Positions 8,647 through 18,018 are shown, counted from the stretch's first letter. The stretch is 64,000 nucleotides of DNA from Marinobacter nanhaiticus D15-8W (GCF_036511935.1 NZ_AP028878.1:4030001-4094000), one strand, 5' to 3'. Notes: a model not told the origin generated them from the sequence alone. Program-made: numbers and translations.

Positions 8647-10091
8647 TGGACTGGCTCCATACTGCGATTCAGTGGTTGGGCGAGAATCCGGGCTGGCTCA
8701 CGGCTGCATTATTCGGCATAGCCCTGCTGGAATCACTGGCGATCGCCGGCGTTATCGTTCCAGGGGTCGCCATGATGTTCGCAGCAGCGACCCTCGCCGG
8801 GCAGATCGACATGCCCCTTTTCGAGGCACTGGTCTGGTCGGGGCTCGGTGCCATCGCCGGTGACGGCCTCAGCTTCTGGCTGGGCCGGTTATTCCAGGGG
8901 CGGCTCGACACCCTTTGGCCCTTCACCCGCTATCCTCGCCTGGTGGCCCGCGGTGAACGTTTCTTCCATCGCCACGGCGGCAAGAGCGTCGTGATCGGTC
9001 GCTTCGTGGGCCCAATCCGGCCAGTACTTCCGTTGATCGCCGGCGCCTTCCAAATGCCGGCACAGCGCTTCTTTACTTTCAACATCCTTTCCGCCGTCGG
9101 CTGGGCGCCGGTCTATGTGCTGCCGGGGTACCTGGTGGGCAGCGCCATGGCGCTGGATATCCAGTTGCCGCCTCACTTCTATCCAGTATTAGGGCTAAGC
9201 CTCGCCGTACTGGCTCTGGTCTACCTGGTGTTCTTTCGCGTGCACTGGGGGCTGGGCGGTGACAGCAGCCTCTACCGATACATCGAGGCTACGGTTACGC
9301 GCAGCGACTTCGGACGAAGACTCTGGCAGACTCTCTCCAGCGAGCGACCGCAGGGCTCTGAGTTCCCACTAGCCTCAATCACGCTGACGGTCGCCAGCGC
9401 TGCCCTGTTCGTAGTTTGGGCACTGATGTCCATGGAAACTCACCTGCTCGATGACCTGGACCAAGGCACCGCAACCTTCTTCGCCACCCTGCGCTCCCCG
9501 CTGATCGATCCAGTCGCCGTTGGACTGACCCTCGTCGGTGACCCCATGCTCCTGACGCTGGTGACCGTTATCGGCGTCCTGTTTTTCCTGGCCCGAGGCA
9601 TGGGCGCTGCCGCCCTACATATTGTTGCGGCAGGCATTACAGTCTCCGTAGTGACCTCATTGATGAAGGCAGGCTTTGCGATTCCCCGTCCCGAAATGGT
9701 GAGCGTGCCGCCGTCGTCCTTCGCCTTTCCCAGCGGCCACACAAGCGGCATCACTGTAATCATCGGCCTGGCGGCAAGCTTCGTCGCTCACGAGTGGCCG
9801 CCGCACCAGCGTTGGAAGATCTACGCCATCGCCGGACTACCCATCCTGCTGATTGCCGCTAGCCGACTCTACCTGGGCGTTCACTGGTTCAGCGACGTGG
9901 TTGGAGGCCTGCTACTAGGTTTGTCCGTGTGTGGCCTGACGCGGGTGAGCTACAGTCGCTACGACCGGCATCGGTTGATACGGGATAGGCTGAGCAACGG
10001 CATGCTGCTATCCGCTGCCCTGACGACGGCCGGCTATATCCAACTGGCCTTTCCTTACGGCATGGCGCGCTACGCGATAGTAGGCGGTTAG
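8643..10091 (+). CDS. DedA-family / PAP2 phosphatase fusion protein
   Basis: A 482-residue two-domain membrane protein. Residues 1 to ~190 are DedA/SNARE-associated (VTT) type, with the acidic LLESLAIAGVIVPG block and the GRFVGPIRPVLPLIAG motif around 118-135. Residues ~230-460 are a type-2 phosphatidic acid phosphatase with all three motifs: KAGFAIPRP near 342, PSGH near 363, and SRLYLGVHWFSD near 407-418. DedA proteins include undecaprenyl-phosphate translocases, and PAP2 proteins include undecaprenyl-pyrophosphate and lipid phosphatases. A combined dephosphorylation-and-flip role in carrier-lipid recycling is inferred. It overlaps the upstream gene by 4 bases. Confidence 0.92.
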   Translation: MMDWLHTAIQWLGENPGWLTAALFGIALLESLAIAGVIVPGVAMMFAAATLAGQIDMPLFEALVWSGLGAIAGDGLSFWLGRLFQGRLDTLWPFTRYPRLVARGERFFHRHGGKSVVIGRFVGPIRPVLPLIAGAFQMPAQRFFTFNILSAVGWAPVYVLPGYLVGSAMALDIQLPPHFYPVLGLSLAVLALVYLVFFRVHWGLGGDSSLYRYIEATVTRSDFGRRLWQTLSSERPQGSEFPLASITLTVASAALFVVWALMSMETHLLDDLDQGTATFFATLRSPLIDPVAVGLTLVGDPMLLTLVTVIGVLFFLARGMGAAALHIVAAGITVSVVTSLMKAGFAIPRPEMVSVPPSSFAFPSGHTSGITVIIGLAASFVAHEWPPHQRWKIYAIAGLPILLIAASRLYLGVHWFSDVVGGLLLGLSVCGLTRVSYSRYDRHRLIRDRLSNGMLLSAALTTAGYIQLAFPYGMARYAIVGG

Positions 10092-10153
10092 CCTCGGCTG
10101 GGGGTTGTTCGCAAGTATCCAGTTCAAGGTATCTATTCAAACACTATCTATCC

Positions 10154-10181
10154 GGGCGCACCTGCCCAAGAGCGCCCTTTT
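10154..10181 (+). terminator. Rho-independent terminator of the GGDEF-like/DedA-PAP2 operon
   Basis: GGGCGC at 10154-10159 pairs with GCGCCC at 10172-10177 around a 12-base loop and is followed by TTTT on the plus strand. It lies 62 bases past the DedA-PAP2 stop and just before the convergent LON-domain gene. Confidence 0.65.
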
Positions 10182-10190
10182 GAGTACGCT

Positions 10191-10763
10191 TTACTCGAGC
10201 GCCTCAAGCAGCACGTGGAGACGATCAAGTCTCTCCAGCGGGTCCTGCAGCTCGACCAGGCGCTGTTTCTCCTGCTTGTCCAGGGGAAGGAGTTCGGTCA
10301 GGCGCCAGCCCACATCCCTTGCATTGTCGAAGTCGACGGACATATTCAGGTCGCTGACCACCGGGTGCCGCAACAGCGCTTTCAATACCACAGACAGCTC
10401 GTTCAACCGGTTCGGCACCGGTAGGTCCTCCTCCATCAACAGCGGCTCGACATCGCCCATGTTCAGTCCATCGGGCGCCTGCCAGGTCTTGACCACCGTT
10501 ACCTTGTAATCGCCTTCCGCGGTGATACCGAGCAGACCACTCTCCAACTGCTGGAAGTCGACGATCCGCACATAGGTGCCAATGTCGTAGAACGCGGCCA
10601 TGCTGTTGGTCTCCAACCCCTCACGAAGCAGTACGATGACAAAGCCACGGTCTTCTTTGAGACAACGGGTGAGCATATCGATGTAACGGGGCTCGAACAA
10701 CTGCAGGGGAATCCGTCCCTTGGGCAGCACGATCGAGTTCAGCGGAAAAAGAGGTACGTGCAT
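10191..10763 (-). CDS. LON peptidase N-terminal (substrate-binding) domain protein
   Basis: A stand-alone LON substrate-recognition domain of 190 residues without the ATPase or protease parts of Lon. The start PLFPLNSIVLPKGRIPLQLFEPRY is the typical opening of this family, which is widespread in proteobacteria and of uncertain function. It follows the HDOD-protein gene by 14 bases on the same strand, so the two are likely co-transcribed, and it converges on the DedA-PAP2 operon. Confidence 0.9.
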   Translation of the reverse strand: MHVPLFPLNSIVLPKGRIPLQLFEPRYIDMLTRCLKEDRGFVIVLLREGLETNSMAAFYDIGTYVRIVDFQQLESGLLGITAEGDYKVTVVKTWQAPDGLNMGDVEPLLMEEDLPVPNRLNELSVVLKALLRHPVVSDLNMSVDFDNARDVGWRLTELLPLDKQEKQRLVELQDPLERLDRLHVLLEALE

Positions 10764-10777
10764 GTAAATTCTGCGTT

Positions 10778-12037
10778 CTAATGAATGGAGAGCAGTTTCT
10801 GGACCTCATCGATACGCTCCTGCGCCTGATTGAGGATATCCAAACTGCGCGATGCGCTCAGCTCCAGCTCGCCCAGCCGGCTATAAGCGGGCACAGATTC
10901 GAACCTGGGCAAGGCATTATCGCCCTGCCTGTCACGAATCATCGCATGCAACTGGGCCAGGATGACAACATCCACGAGCTGCGGCTCGTCCTGGGGCGGT
11001 TGATAACTCCAGTCCTCTGCATGCCTTGCAGCGATAACAAAACTCTGCGGAAACTCCCAGCGTTCCAGCAGTGCGGCGCCGATATCCGACTTGAGCTCGT
11101 CGACCACGCGATCGAGCAACTGGCGGTCGGCGAAGATATCCACGTGATGCTCAGCATGGACGATGACGGGGATAGCCCCCAAATCATGTAGCAGACCTGC
11201 CAGCAGCGCCTCCTCAGGGTCCAGGTTGGTCGCCGCATCCGCCAACACCCAGCACAGGGCGGCAACTTCCCGTGCATGCTTCCACAAACGCTCCATCGCC
11301 GCCTGCAACTCGGTGCGCTGGGTCTTGAATACCTCACGCATGGAAAACACGGTCACCAACTGCCGTGTGGTGCGTGTGCCCAGCCGGACGACCGAGTCCC
11401 GAACAGTGCGAACATCGCTGAACCCACGATAGAGTGGACTATTGCATGCCCTTACCAGTTTAGCCGAGATGGATGGATCCACCGAGATAACGTTGGCGAT
11501 CCCGTCCGCCGTAGAATCTTCGCGCTCGGTCGCCCGCCGGACCTTCCAGGCCACATCCGGCACGCTGGGTAACGCCAGCTTGTTGCAGCGCAGATCTGCG
11601 TAGAACGCCATCAGCAGGTTGTGCGCCTCGCTACCGACTTCCTCACCAGCCTCGGCCGCCTCCACGCCTTCCGCCACTACCGGAGCCGAACGCAGCAACT
11701 GGTTGAATATGTCCTGGGCGACGATCAGCACCTCCGTTGCGATAACGGCTGTGACGGTATACATACGCGGCTGTAGTCGTGCAAGGGGATGGCGAGCCTT
11801 GTCGCTGCCGGCGCGAATCGTCGAGGTGCGTCCATCGACGGCTTCCAGCTCCACCTCTCCGTCCAGGAGGAAATACTCCAACCCATCTCTGGCGCCACGT
11901 TCGATGACCCGTTGGCCTGGCCCGTGTTTGCGCGTCTCCGCCCGTGATGCCAGCAGGATGAGCTGCTCGTCGGTCAATCGGTCAAGGGGCTGGAACTCTC
12001 GCAAGCGCCGAATCGGCAGTTGTTCCCGGGCAGACAT
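10778..12037 (-). CDS. Cyclic-nucleotide-binding-like plus HDOD domain protein
   Basis: Residues ~15-130 resemble a cNMP-binding (cupin) domain, including YFLLDGEVELEAVDG. The usual FGELAL phosphate-binding segment is not recognisable, though a PR dipeptide remains (QPRMYTV), so ligand binding is uncertain. Residues ~150-350 form an HDOD domain, a degenerate HD fold used in signalling (SVPDVAWKVRRATE, VVRLGTRTTRQLV, LLHDLGAIPVIV). Two adjacent ATGs are possible (12040 and 12037); the second has better spacing from the GGGAG site. It is divergent from ilvD. Confidence 0.88.
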   Translation of the reverse strand: MSAREQLPIRRLREFQPLDRLTDEQLILLASRAETRKHGPGQRVIERGARDGLEYFLLDGEVELEAVDGRTSTIRAGSDKARHPLARLQPRMYTVTAVIATEVLIVAQDIFNQLLRSAPVVAEGVEAAEAGEEVGSEAHNLLMAFYADLRCNKLALPSVPDVAWKVRRATEREDSTADGIANVISVDPSISAKLVRACNSPLYRGFSDVRTVRDSVVRLGTRTTRQLVTVFSMREVFKTQRTELQAAMERLWKHAREVAALCWVLADAATNLDPEEALLAGLLHDLGAIPVIVHAEHHVDIFADRQLLDRVVDELKSDIGAALLERWEFPQSFVIAARHAEDWSYQPPQDEPQLVDVVILAQLHAMIRDRQGDNALPRFESVPAYSRLGELELSASRSLDILNQAQERIDEVQKLLSIH

Positions 12038-12082
12038 CATATAACTCCCTGGTCAAGCGGATATGGCGCGACCGCATACGGA

Positions 12083-12103
12083 TTACATTGTGAACAATTG
12101 TAA
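12083..12103. promoter_or_regulatory. Imperfect palindrome in the divergent ilvD upstream region
   Basis: The 21-base site has outer arms TTACA and TGTAA and partial symmetry inside. It sits between the divergent HDOD gene and ilvD, where an operator could be expected. No regulator is identified. Confidence 0.25.
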
Positions 12104-12178
12104 CCAGATCAGCCAGTACTTCTTGTGACGCGCGCCCGATACGCTACAAACGGACCGGTAACCGCCGGGCGCGAGTTC

Positions 12179-12187
12179 TGGTATTCT
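12179..12187 (+). promoter_or_regulatory. Putative extended -10 promoter element for ilvD
   Basis: TGGTATTCT matches an extended -10 (TGn followed by TATTCT), 36 bases before the ilvD ATG. No clear -35 element was found at the expected distance, which is usual for extended -10 promoters. Confidence 0.4.
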
Positions 12188-12222
12188 CTTCGGTCCCTAA
12201 GCATTGCTGACGAGAGACCGAC

Positions 12223-14058
12223 ATGCCCCAGTACCGTTCCAAGACGTCGACCGCCGGTCGCAATATGGCCGGTGCGCGTGCACTCTGGCGCGCCACCGGG
12301 ATGAAGAACGACGACTTCAACAAGCCGATCATCGCCGTCGCCAACTCCTTCACCCAGTTCGTACCCGGTCACGTACACCTGAAAGACCTGGGTCAGTTGG
12401 TCTGTCGGGAAATCGAGGCGGCGGGCGGTGTGGCCAAGGAATTCAATACGATCGCCGTCGACGACGGCATCGCCATGGGGCACGACGGCATGCTCTATTC
12501 CCTGCCATCGCGGGAAATCATCGCCGATTCAGTCGAATACATGGTCAATGCCCACTGTGCCGACGCGCTGGTGTGTATTTCCAACTGCGACAAGATTACC
12601 CCTGGCATGTTGATGGCGGCCATGCGCCTGAACATTCCCACCATCTTCGTCTCCGGCGGACCGATGGAGGCCGGCAAGACCAAGCTCTCCGAGCACAAAC
12701 TCGACCTGGTTGATGCCATGGTCATTGCGGCCGATCCCAACGCCAGCGACGAGCAGGTAGAAGAATACGAACGCAGTGCCTGCCCCACCTGCGGTTCCTG
12801 TTCCGGCATGTTTACTGCCAATTCCATGAACTGCCTGACCGAAGCCATCGGCCTGTCACTGCCGGGTAATGGTTCCATGCTGGCCACCCATGCCGACCGG
12901 GAACAGCTGTTCCTCAAGGCCGGCCGTCAGATTGTTGAGAACACGCGCCGCTACTACGAGCAGGATGACGCCAGCGTGCTGCCCCTGAGCATCGCATCCA
13001 CAGCCGCTTTCGAGAATGCCATGACGCTGGACATCGCCATGGGCGGCTCGACCAACACCATCCTCCACCTGCTCGCCGCTGCCCAGGAAGGCCAGGTTCC
13101 GTTCACCCTCAATGAAATCGATCTACTCTCGCGCAAGGTACCGCAACTGTCGAAGGTGGCGCCCAATTCACCCAAGTACCACATGGAAGACGTGCACCGC
13201 GCAGGTGGCGTCATGGGCATTCTGGGGGAGCTGGACCGGGCCGGGCTGCTCAACACCGACGTACCGACAGTCCACAGCAAGACTCTGGCAGACGCCCTGG
13301 ACCAGTGGGACATCATGCGCCAGCCCTCGCCAGACGTTGTCGAGTTCTTCAAGGCCGGTCCTGCTGGCATTCCCACCCAACAGGCCTTCAGCCAGAGCAC
13401 GCGCTGGCCGTCGCTGGACGGTGATCGAGAGAACGGCTGTATTCGATCACTGGAACACGCCTACTCGCAGGAAGGTGGCCTTGCGGTCCTCTACGGCAAC
13501 ATCGCCCTCGACGGCTGTGTCGTTAAAACCGCTGGTGTGGATGAGAGCATTTACGTGTTCGAGGGTCGTGCCCGCGTATTCGAAAGTCAGGACACGGCGG
13601 TTGCCGGCATTTTGAATGATGAAGTACAGCCCGGCGAGGTTGTGATTATCCGCTATGAGGGCCCGAAGGGCGGCCCGGGCATGCAGGAAATGCTCTACCC
13701 CACCAGCTACCTGAAGTCGAAAGGACTGGGCAAGAGCTGCGCGCTGCTGACGGACGGTCGTTTCTCCGGCGGCACCTCGGGGCTGTCCATTGGCCACGTT
13801 TCCCCGGAAGCGGCGGGTGGCGGCGCCATCGGCCTGATCGAGAACGGCGACGTCATCGTCATCGATATCCCGGAGCGCAGCATCAACGTTCAATTGGACG
13901 CGGAAAAGCTCGATGCCCGACGCAAGGCCCGGGACGAAGCCGGCTGGAAACCGGCGGAAGCACGCCCGCGTAAGGTGTCGGCAGCCCTTAAGGCCTATGC
14001 CCTGCTGGCCACCAGCGCGGACAAGGGCGGCGTTCGAGATCTGGAAAAACTGGACTGA
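12223..14058 (+). CDS. ilvD: Dihydroxy-acid dehydratase IlvD
   Basis: Iron-sulfur dehydratase that converts 2,3-dihydroxy-isovalerate and 2,3-dihydroxy-3-methylvalerate to the 2-keto acids in valine, isoleucine and leucine synthesis. The 611-residue form resembles the E. coli type. Cluster-ligand cysteines lie in [12 protein letters not shown] and [16 protein letters not shown], and the C-terminal block [18 protein letters not shown] is intact. It is transcribed alone, with an extended -10 element just upstream and a convergent DUF523 gene downstream. Confidence 0.98.
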   Translation: MPQYRSKTSTAGRNMAGARALWRATGMKNDDFNKPIIAVANSFTQFVPGHVHLKDLGQLVCREIEAAGGVAKEFNTIAVDDGIAMGHDGMLYSLPSREIIADSVEYMVNAHCADALVCISNCDKITPGMLMAAMRLNIPTIFVSGGPMEAGKTKLSEHKLDLVDAMVIAADPNASDEQVEEYERSACPTCGSCSGMFTANSMNCLTEAIGLSLPGNGSMLATHADREQLFLKAGRQIVENTRRYYEQDDASVLPLSIASTAAFENAMTLDIAMGGSTNTILHLLAAAQEGQVPFTLNEIDLLSRKVPQLSKVAPNSPKYHMEDVHRAGGVMGILGELDRAGLLNTDVPTVHSKTLADALDQWDIMRQPSPDVVEFFKAGPAGIPTQQAFSQSTRWPSLDGDRENGCIRSLEHAYSQEGGLAVLYGNIALDGCVVKTAGVDESIYVFEGRARVFESQDTAVAGILNDEVQPGEVVIIRYEGPKGGPGMQEMLYPTSYLKSKGLGKSCALLTDGRFSGGTSGLSIGHVSPEAAGGGAIGLIENGDVIVIDIPERSINVQLDAEKLDARRKARDEAGWKPAEARPRKVSAALKAYALLATSADKGGVRDLEKLD

Positions 14059-14088
14059 TCCGGAACACGCCGTTTCACCGGTCTGCGT

Positions 14089-14586
14089 TCAGGTCAGAGA
14101 GCGCAGATACCGGTCCGCTGCTTCCAGCTCATACTGGTTGAACACACGAATACCGGCGGCTTCGAGATGCGCAGCCGCCGTACCCTGCCCAGCCACCAAC
14201 TGGCCACCGAAAGACCCATCGTAGATTTCACGGTTGCCGCAACTGGGGCTCTTGGCCGCCAATACTGCCATCCGGCAGTTCCTGCGCCGTGCCAGCCTTA
14301 GGGCATGCTCGGCCCCCGCCAGAAAAGCGTCCGTGACATTTTCCCCATCACGGGTAATAACATGCGCTGAACCGGCCCAGACAGCATGGCCATCGCCGCC
14401 ACGGGTCTCCGCTGGAGCACGGGGAATGGGGAGTCCGCCGGCCACTTCGGGACAAACCGCTACGATACGGCCTTCCGCCTGCCAATGCTTGAAAAGGGGA
14501 TGGGTGGAGAGAAGATGCCCCCCGTCATAACGCACCGCCTCACCCAGCAGGCAGGCGCTGACCAGGACACCCGGCACAGGGGACAT
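14089..14586 (-). CDS. DUF523 family protein
   Basis: Shows the hallmark motifs of DUF523: VSACLLGEAVRYDG near the N-terminus, VCPEVAGGL, and AAKSPSCGN with conserved cysteines. The biochemical function is not established. The start is uncertain: the ATG at 14586 fits the family's usual short N-terminus but has no clear ribosome site; an ATG at 14619 with AGAGG nearby would overlap the upstream gene by 23 bases. It converges with ilvD and follows the peptidoglycan-binding protein gene on the same strand. Confidence 0.88.
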   Translation of the reverse strand: MSPVPGVLVSACLLGEAVRYDGGHLLSTHPLFKHWQAEGRIVAVCPEVAGGLPIPRAPAETRGGDGHAVWAGSAHVITRDGENVTDAFLAGAEHALRLARRRNCRMAVLAAKSPSCGNREIYDGSFGGQLVAGQGTAAAHLEAAGIRVFNQYELEAADRYLRSLT

Positions 14587-14596
14587 CAGGCGGGCG

Positions 14597-15013
14597 TCAG
14601 AAGAAGAGCCAGGAACCATCGTCCTCTTCTTCAACCCCGTCTTCCGACTCGGTTTCCGCTGGCTTCGGCTCTGCCTTGGCCTGCGCGGTGGACGCTGCCG
14701 GTGCAGCTGGCTTACTGCTCTGCGCAGGGGCTGCGGCTACCTTGACCGACACCATACCCAGCGCTTCCTTGGTGGCATCGTCCAGTTGGCCGGTGGGTTT
14801 CAGTCCGGCGTGATCCTTCTGGAAAGCTTCCAGGGCAGAACGGGTGGAAGGCCCCATCTGGCCGTTCGCGTTGTCGATGTCGTAACCGGCACCGTAGAGC
14901 GCGTTCTGCAACGCCAGGACCTCGTTAGCCGCGTAGGCATTGCCGCCTACGCTCACCAATACAGCCAGCGCGCCTGTGGCGACCCACCTCTTGCTCGGGA
15001 TTATTTTATTCAT
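14597..15013 (-). CDS. Exported peptidoglycan-binding domain protein
   Basis: 138 residues. A signal peptide (MNKIIPSKRWVATGALAVLV, cleavage likely after AYA) is followed by a PG_binding_1 type domain: LALQNALYGAGYDIDNANG, then MGPSTRSALEAFQKDHGL-like residues. A low-complexity Ala/Pro/Lys linker and a very acidic tail ending GSWLFF complete the protein. No catalytic domain is present, so it may be a periplasmic cell-wall binder. The ATG at 15013 has an AGGAG site 6 bases upstream, better than the in-frame start at 15055. Confidence 0.85.
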   Translation of the reverse strand: MNKIIPSKRWVATGALAVLVSVGGNAYAANEVLALQNALYGAGYDIDNANGQMGPSTRSALEAFQKDHAGLKPTGQLDDATKEALGMVSVKVAAAPAQSSKPAAPAASTAQAKAEPKPAETESEDGVEEEDDGSWLFF

Positions 15014-15169
15014 ATTGTGCTCCTGAGAGATCTGATCCACGGCCAATCGGGACATAGCACGAAAACATGTAAAAATGCCACCGGCGCTTTACTCCGGCTT
15101 CTGCGTTTTCAGACGGTTTCATGACGCCCGTTGAGCCAGACCCAATGCTACCCCATAACGCCATAAGGA

Positions 15170-16267
15170 TCAGCCGGGAGGCTGTTCCTCACGAGTTGCC
15201 GTAGTCTCGCCCAGGGCCACGCGCGCAGGTTCGTTGAATTCCCTGATAAAAATACCCCAGAAGGCGACGAACAATGCAGCGACCAGCGGCCCCATCACGA
15301 AGCCGTTGATACCAAACATTACAATTCCGCCCAGGGTCGACAGTAAAACAATGTAATCCGGTAGCTTGGTATCACGCCCCACAAGAATTGGACGTAACAG
15401 GTTGTCGGCTAACCCGATGACCAGTACACCAAAGGCCGTCAGGACCGCGGCAGGTACATATTCACCGACAGCGGCGAGATAGAGGGCTGCAGGGACCCAA
15501 ACCAGAGCGGCCCCAACGGCCGGAACCAGGGAAGCGATCGCCATCACCACGCCCCAGAGTAACGCCCCGGCAATACCCAGTATCCAGAAGATCAGACCTC
15601 CCAGCGCGCCCTGCACCGCAGCCACAACCAGATTTCCCTTAACGGTAGCGCGGGTTACCTCGGCAAATTTGGCGAACAGCAGACGCTCGCGCTCGTCCCC
15701 AAGCGGCAGAGCCCGAATCAGCAGATCCACCAGCTTTGAACCATCACGAAGAAGAAAGAAGGCCAGGTAGATCATCAACGAGAAGGCCAGGAAAAACTGG
15801 AAGGTGTTCTGCCCGATGCCCAAAGCCTGCCGAGCCAGCAACTTGCTGCCGCCCACGAACGTGGCAACCGCGCCCTCCCGAATGCGCTCGAAATCGATGT
15901 TGAACCGGTCCAAAAACGATTGAATGGCGGGAAACGACTGGGTGATCTGGTCGATATACTGACCCGGACTGATCTCGCCGGATTGCACCTTCTGGTAGAG
16001 GTTCACACCTTCGGCAATCAGTGAAGAAATCAGCAACATGATCGGGATTATGACGATGAACAGACACAGCAGCAGAGTCAGCAGCGCCGCCAGGTTGTAG
16101 CGTCCCGGCATCCGCCGCAATAGCCAGTTCTGCACCGGATTGAAAATCAGGGCGATGGCCACGGCCCAGAAAATCGGCCCCGTGAAGGGTTTGATCAGGA
16201 ACAGGAACGCCAGTGAAACCACCAGCAACATCGCAAGGAAGGAGCGCCGCTCTAAAGCGTCATACAT
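15170..16267 (-). CDS. AI-2E family transporter (PerM-like)
   Basis: 365-residue inner-membrane protein of the AI-2E/PerM exporter family: four N-terminal helices, a central amphipathic stretch, and a hydrophobic C-terminal half with GLADNLLRPILVGRDTKLPDYIVLLSTLGG, the most conserved part of the family. Substrates differ between members (autoinducer-2, Na+/H+ exchange), so none is assigned here. The start at 16267 faces the divergent hypothetical gene at 16450. Confidence 0.92.
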   Translation of the reverse strand: MYDALERRSFLAMLLVVSLAFLFLIKPFTGPIFWAVAIALIFNPVQNWLLRRMPGRYNLAALLTLLLCLFIVIIPIMLLISSLIAEGVNLYQKVQSGEISPGQYIDQITQSFPAIQSFLDRFNIDFERIREGAVATFVGGSKLLARQALGIGQNTFQFFLAFSLMIYLAFFLLRDGSKLVDLLIRALPLGDERERLLFAKFAEVTRATVKGNLVVAAVQGALGGLIFWILGIAGALLWGVVMAIASLVPAVGAALVWVPAALYLAAVGEYVPAAVLTAFGVLVIGLADNLLRPILVGRDTKLPDYIVLLSTLGGIVMFGINGFVMGPLVAALFVAFWGIFIREFNEPARVALGETTATREEQPPG

Positions 16268-16449
16268 AACTGAATATCCTGATCATAAGTAATACGGACC
16301 ATGGCAAGCATGCACGAGGTAAGGCTATAGTAGATTGTGACCTGTTGCAGCCTGATTCAACGGGATCCCGTTGAAACGACCTATGCGTATTCCCATCCAT
16401 ATCCGAACGTGGAAACGGAATACGGGCACCCGGATCTCTGGAATAAACC

Positions 16450-16791
16450 TTGGATAGTATCGAATTTTCCGTAGAAACGGCCATCGAGGCCGCTGAAGCC
16501 CTGCAGAAAACCCTGGCCCAGCGCACCCATCGCAAGAAAGTCATGGGTCAGGAGGTGATTCGCCCTGGCCAGTTGGGTGAAGCTCTACGCCTGCCCGCCA
16601 TTATCGCCAAGCTGCGTAGCAAACAGGCCCGACGTCGCGAGGAAGGACTGGACGACTTCCAGAGTCTATGGCCTACACTCTCCCCCACCACCCACGAAAA
16701 AGTCCTGGGAGAAATGGACTGGTACGATCCGCGCGCGCTGGACTGGGACGATAAACGCTCCAACCGGCGCCCTACACCTCCCGAAAGCTAA
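16450..16791 (+). CDS. Conserved-looking hypothetical protein
   Basis: 113 residues with a balanced, soluble composition: helical N-terminus (AIEAAEALQKTLAQRTHRKK), a basic helix (IIAKLRSKQARRREEG) and an acidic C-terminus (MDWYDPRALDWDD). I do not recognise the family. The only good start is a TTG at 16450 with GGA 7 bases upstream; the next Met is residue 31. It ends 17 bases before the M20 gene on the same strand, so the two may be one operon. Confidence 0.6.
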   Translation: MDSIEFSVETAIEAAEALQKTLAQRTHRKKVMGQEVIRPGQLGEALRLPAIIAKLRSKQARRREEGLDDFQSLWPTLSPTTHEKVLGEMDWYDPRALDWDDKRSNRRPTPPES

Positions 16792-16808
16792 GACCAAAAG
16801 CCAAAATC

Positions 16809-17951
16809 ATGAACGACCTCAGCGACCTCACCCGCATCCGTCAGGATCTGCACCGCTATCCCGAGCTGTCCGGCGCGGAATACAAGACTGCCGAACGCGT
16901 CCGCCATCTCCTTGAATCGCTGCAGCCAGACGAGATCGTCACCGGCGTCGGCGGCGCTGGGCTGCTTGCGGTGTTCGAGGGCTCGGAGAACGGCCCGACC
17001 ACCCTGATCCGCTGCGAACTTGATGCGCTACCGATCCGTGAATCCGGAGACAGAATCTATCGTTCGACCGTCGATGGTTGCGCCCATGCCTGCGGACACG
17101 ACGGCCACATGGCGATCGTTATCGGCGTAGCGCAGATACTCGGCCACCAGCGACCGAACAAAGGCCGGGTGATCCTGCTATTCCAGCCCGCCGAGGAAGA
17201 CGGCCAGGGCGCACGGCGAATGTTCAACGACCCGACGTTTGCCCCGTACAAACCGGACTATGCCTTCGCCTTGCATAATGTACCCGGCTTGCCGCTGGGA
17301 GAAGTGTTTACGCGACCTGGCCCGTTTAACTGCGCGTCCCGTGGAATGATCATTCGCTTGACCGGTAAGACGTCGCACGCCGCCCATCCTGAGGACGGCG
17401 TGAGCCCGGCGCCCGCCCTGGCGGAACTGATGGCACGCCTGCCAGACCTGCCAAAGGCATTCGACGAGTCCACCTGGGTCACATTGGTCCACGCGCGTAT
17501 GGGCGAGAAGGCCTTTGGTACTGCGCCTGGCGAGGCGGAGCTGATGGCAACCCTGCGCAGCGAAACCAATGAAGCTATGACGTCCCTGTCTGACAGAGCC
17601 TGCGCCCTGGCTCGTGAAGCGGCAGAGCAAGCCGGCCTTGAAGTCGCCTTCGACTGGGAAGACGATTTCCTGGCCAGCGTCAATACGGAGACCGGCTACC
17701 GTGCTGTCACCGATGCGTGTCGCGATATCGGCGTTCCCTGCCATCGCATGCCCGAAGGATTTCGCTGGTCCGAGGACTTCGGGGTTTTCACGCTCTATGC
17801 CGAGGGGGCGATGCTGGGCCTGGGCGCGGGCAACATCCACCCGCAACTGCACAACCCTGACTACGATTTCCCAGATGAACTTATTCCAACCGGGCGTGAA
17901 ATTTTTGTCACGATCATCCGCAAAATCAACGGTCTGGCGCCTGATAGCTGA
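16809..17951 (+). CDS. M20 family amidohydrolase (M20D-type carboxypeptidase)
   Basis: 380-residue zinc-dependent amidohydrolase related to hippurate and N-acyl amino acid hydrolases. Metal-site motifs are visible: HACGHDGHMA, FQPAEEDGQGA, HNVPGLPLG and, near the C-terminus, GNIHPQLHNPDYDF. The dimerisation domain lies between (about 180-290, KTSHAAHPEDGVSPAPA). The exact substrate cannot be set from sequence. It follows a small hypothetical gene by 17 bases. Confidence 0.93.
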   Translation: MNDLSDLTRIRQDLHRYPELSGAEYKTAERVRHLLESLQPDEIVTGVGGAGLLAVFEGSENGPTTLIRCELDALPIRESGDRIYRSTVDGCAHACGHDGHMAIVIGVAQILGHQRPNKGRVILLFQPAEEDGQGARRMFNDPTFAPYKPDYAFALHNVPGLPLGEVFTRPGPFNCASRGMIIRLTGKTSHAAHPEDGVSPAPALAELMARLPDLPKAFDESTWVTLVHARMGEKAFGTAPGEAELMATLRSETNEAMTSLSDRACALAREAAEQAGLEVAFDWEDDFLASVNTETGYRAVTDACRDIGVPCHRMPEGFRWSEDFGVFTLYAEGAMLGLGAGNIHPQLHNPDYDFPDELIPTGREIFVTIIRKINGLAPDS

Positions 17952-18018
17952 TCCGTCCGCCGTAATCTGCGTAATGTAGAGCCTGTCATGACTTGGAAAT
18001 GAAACAGAATGGCCTTAG

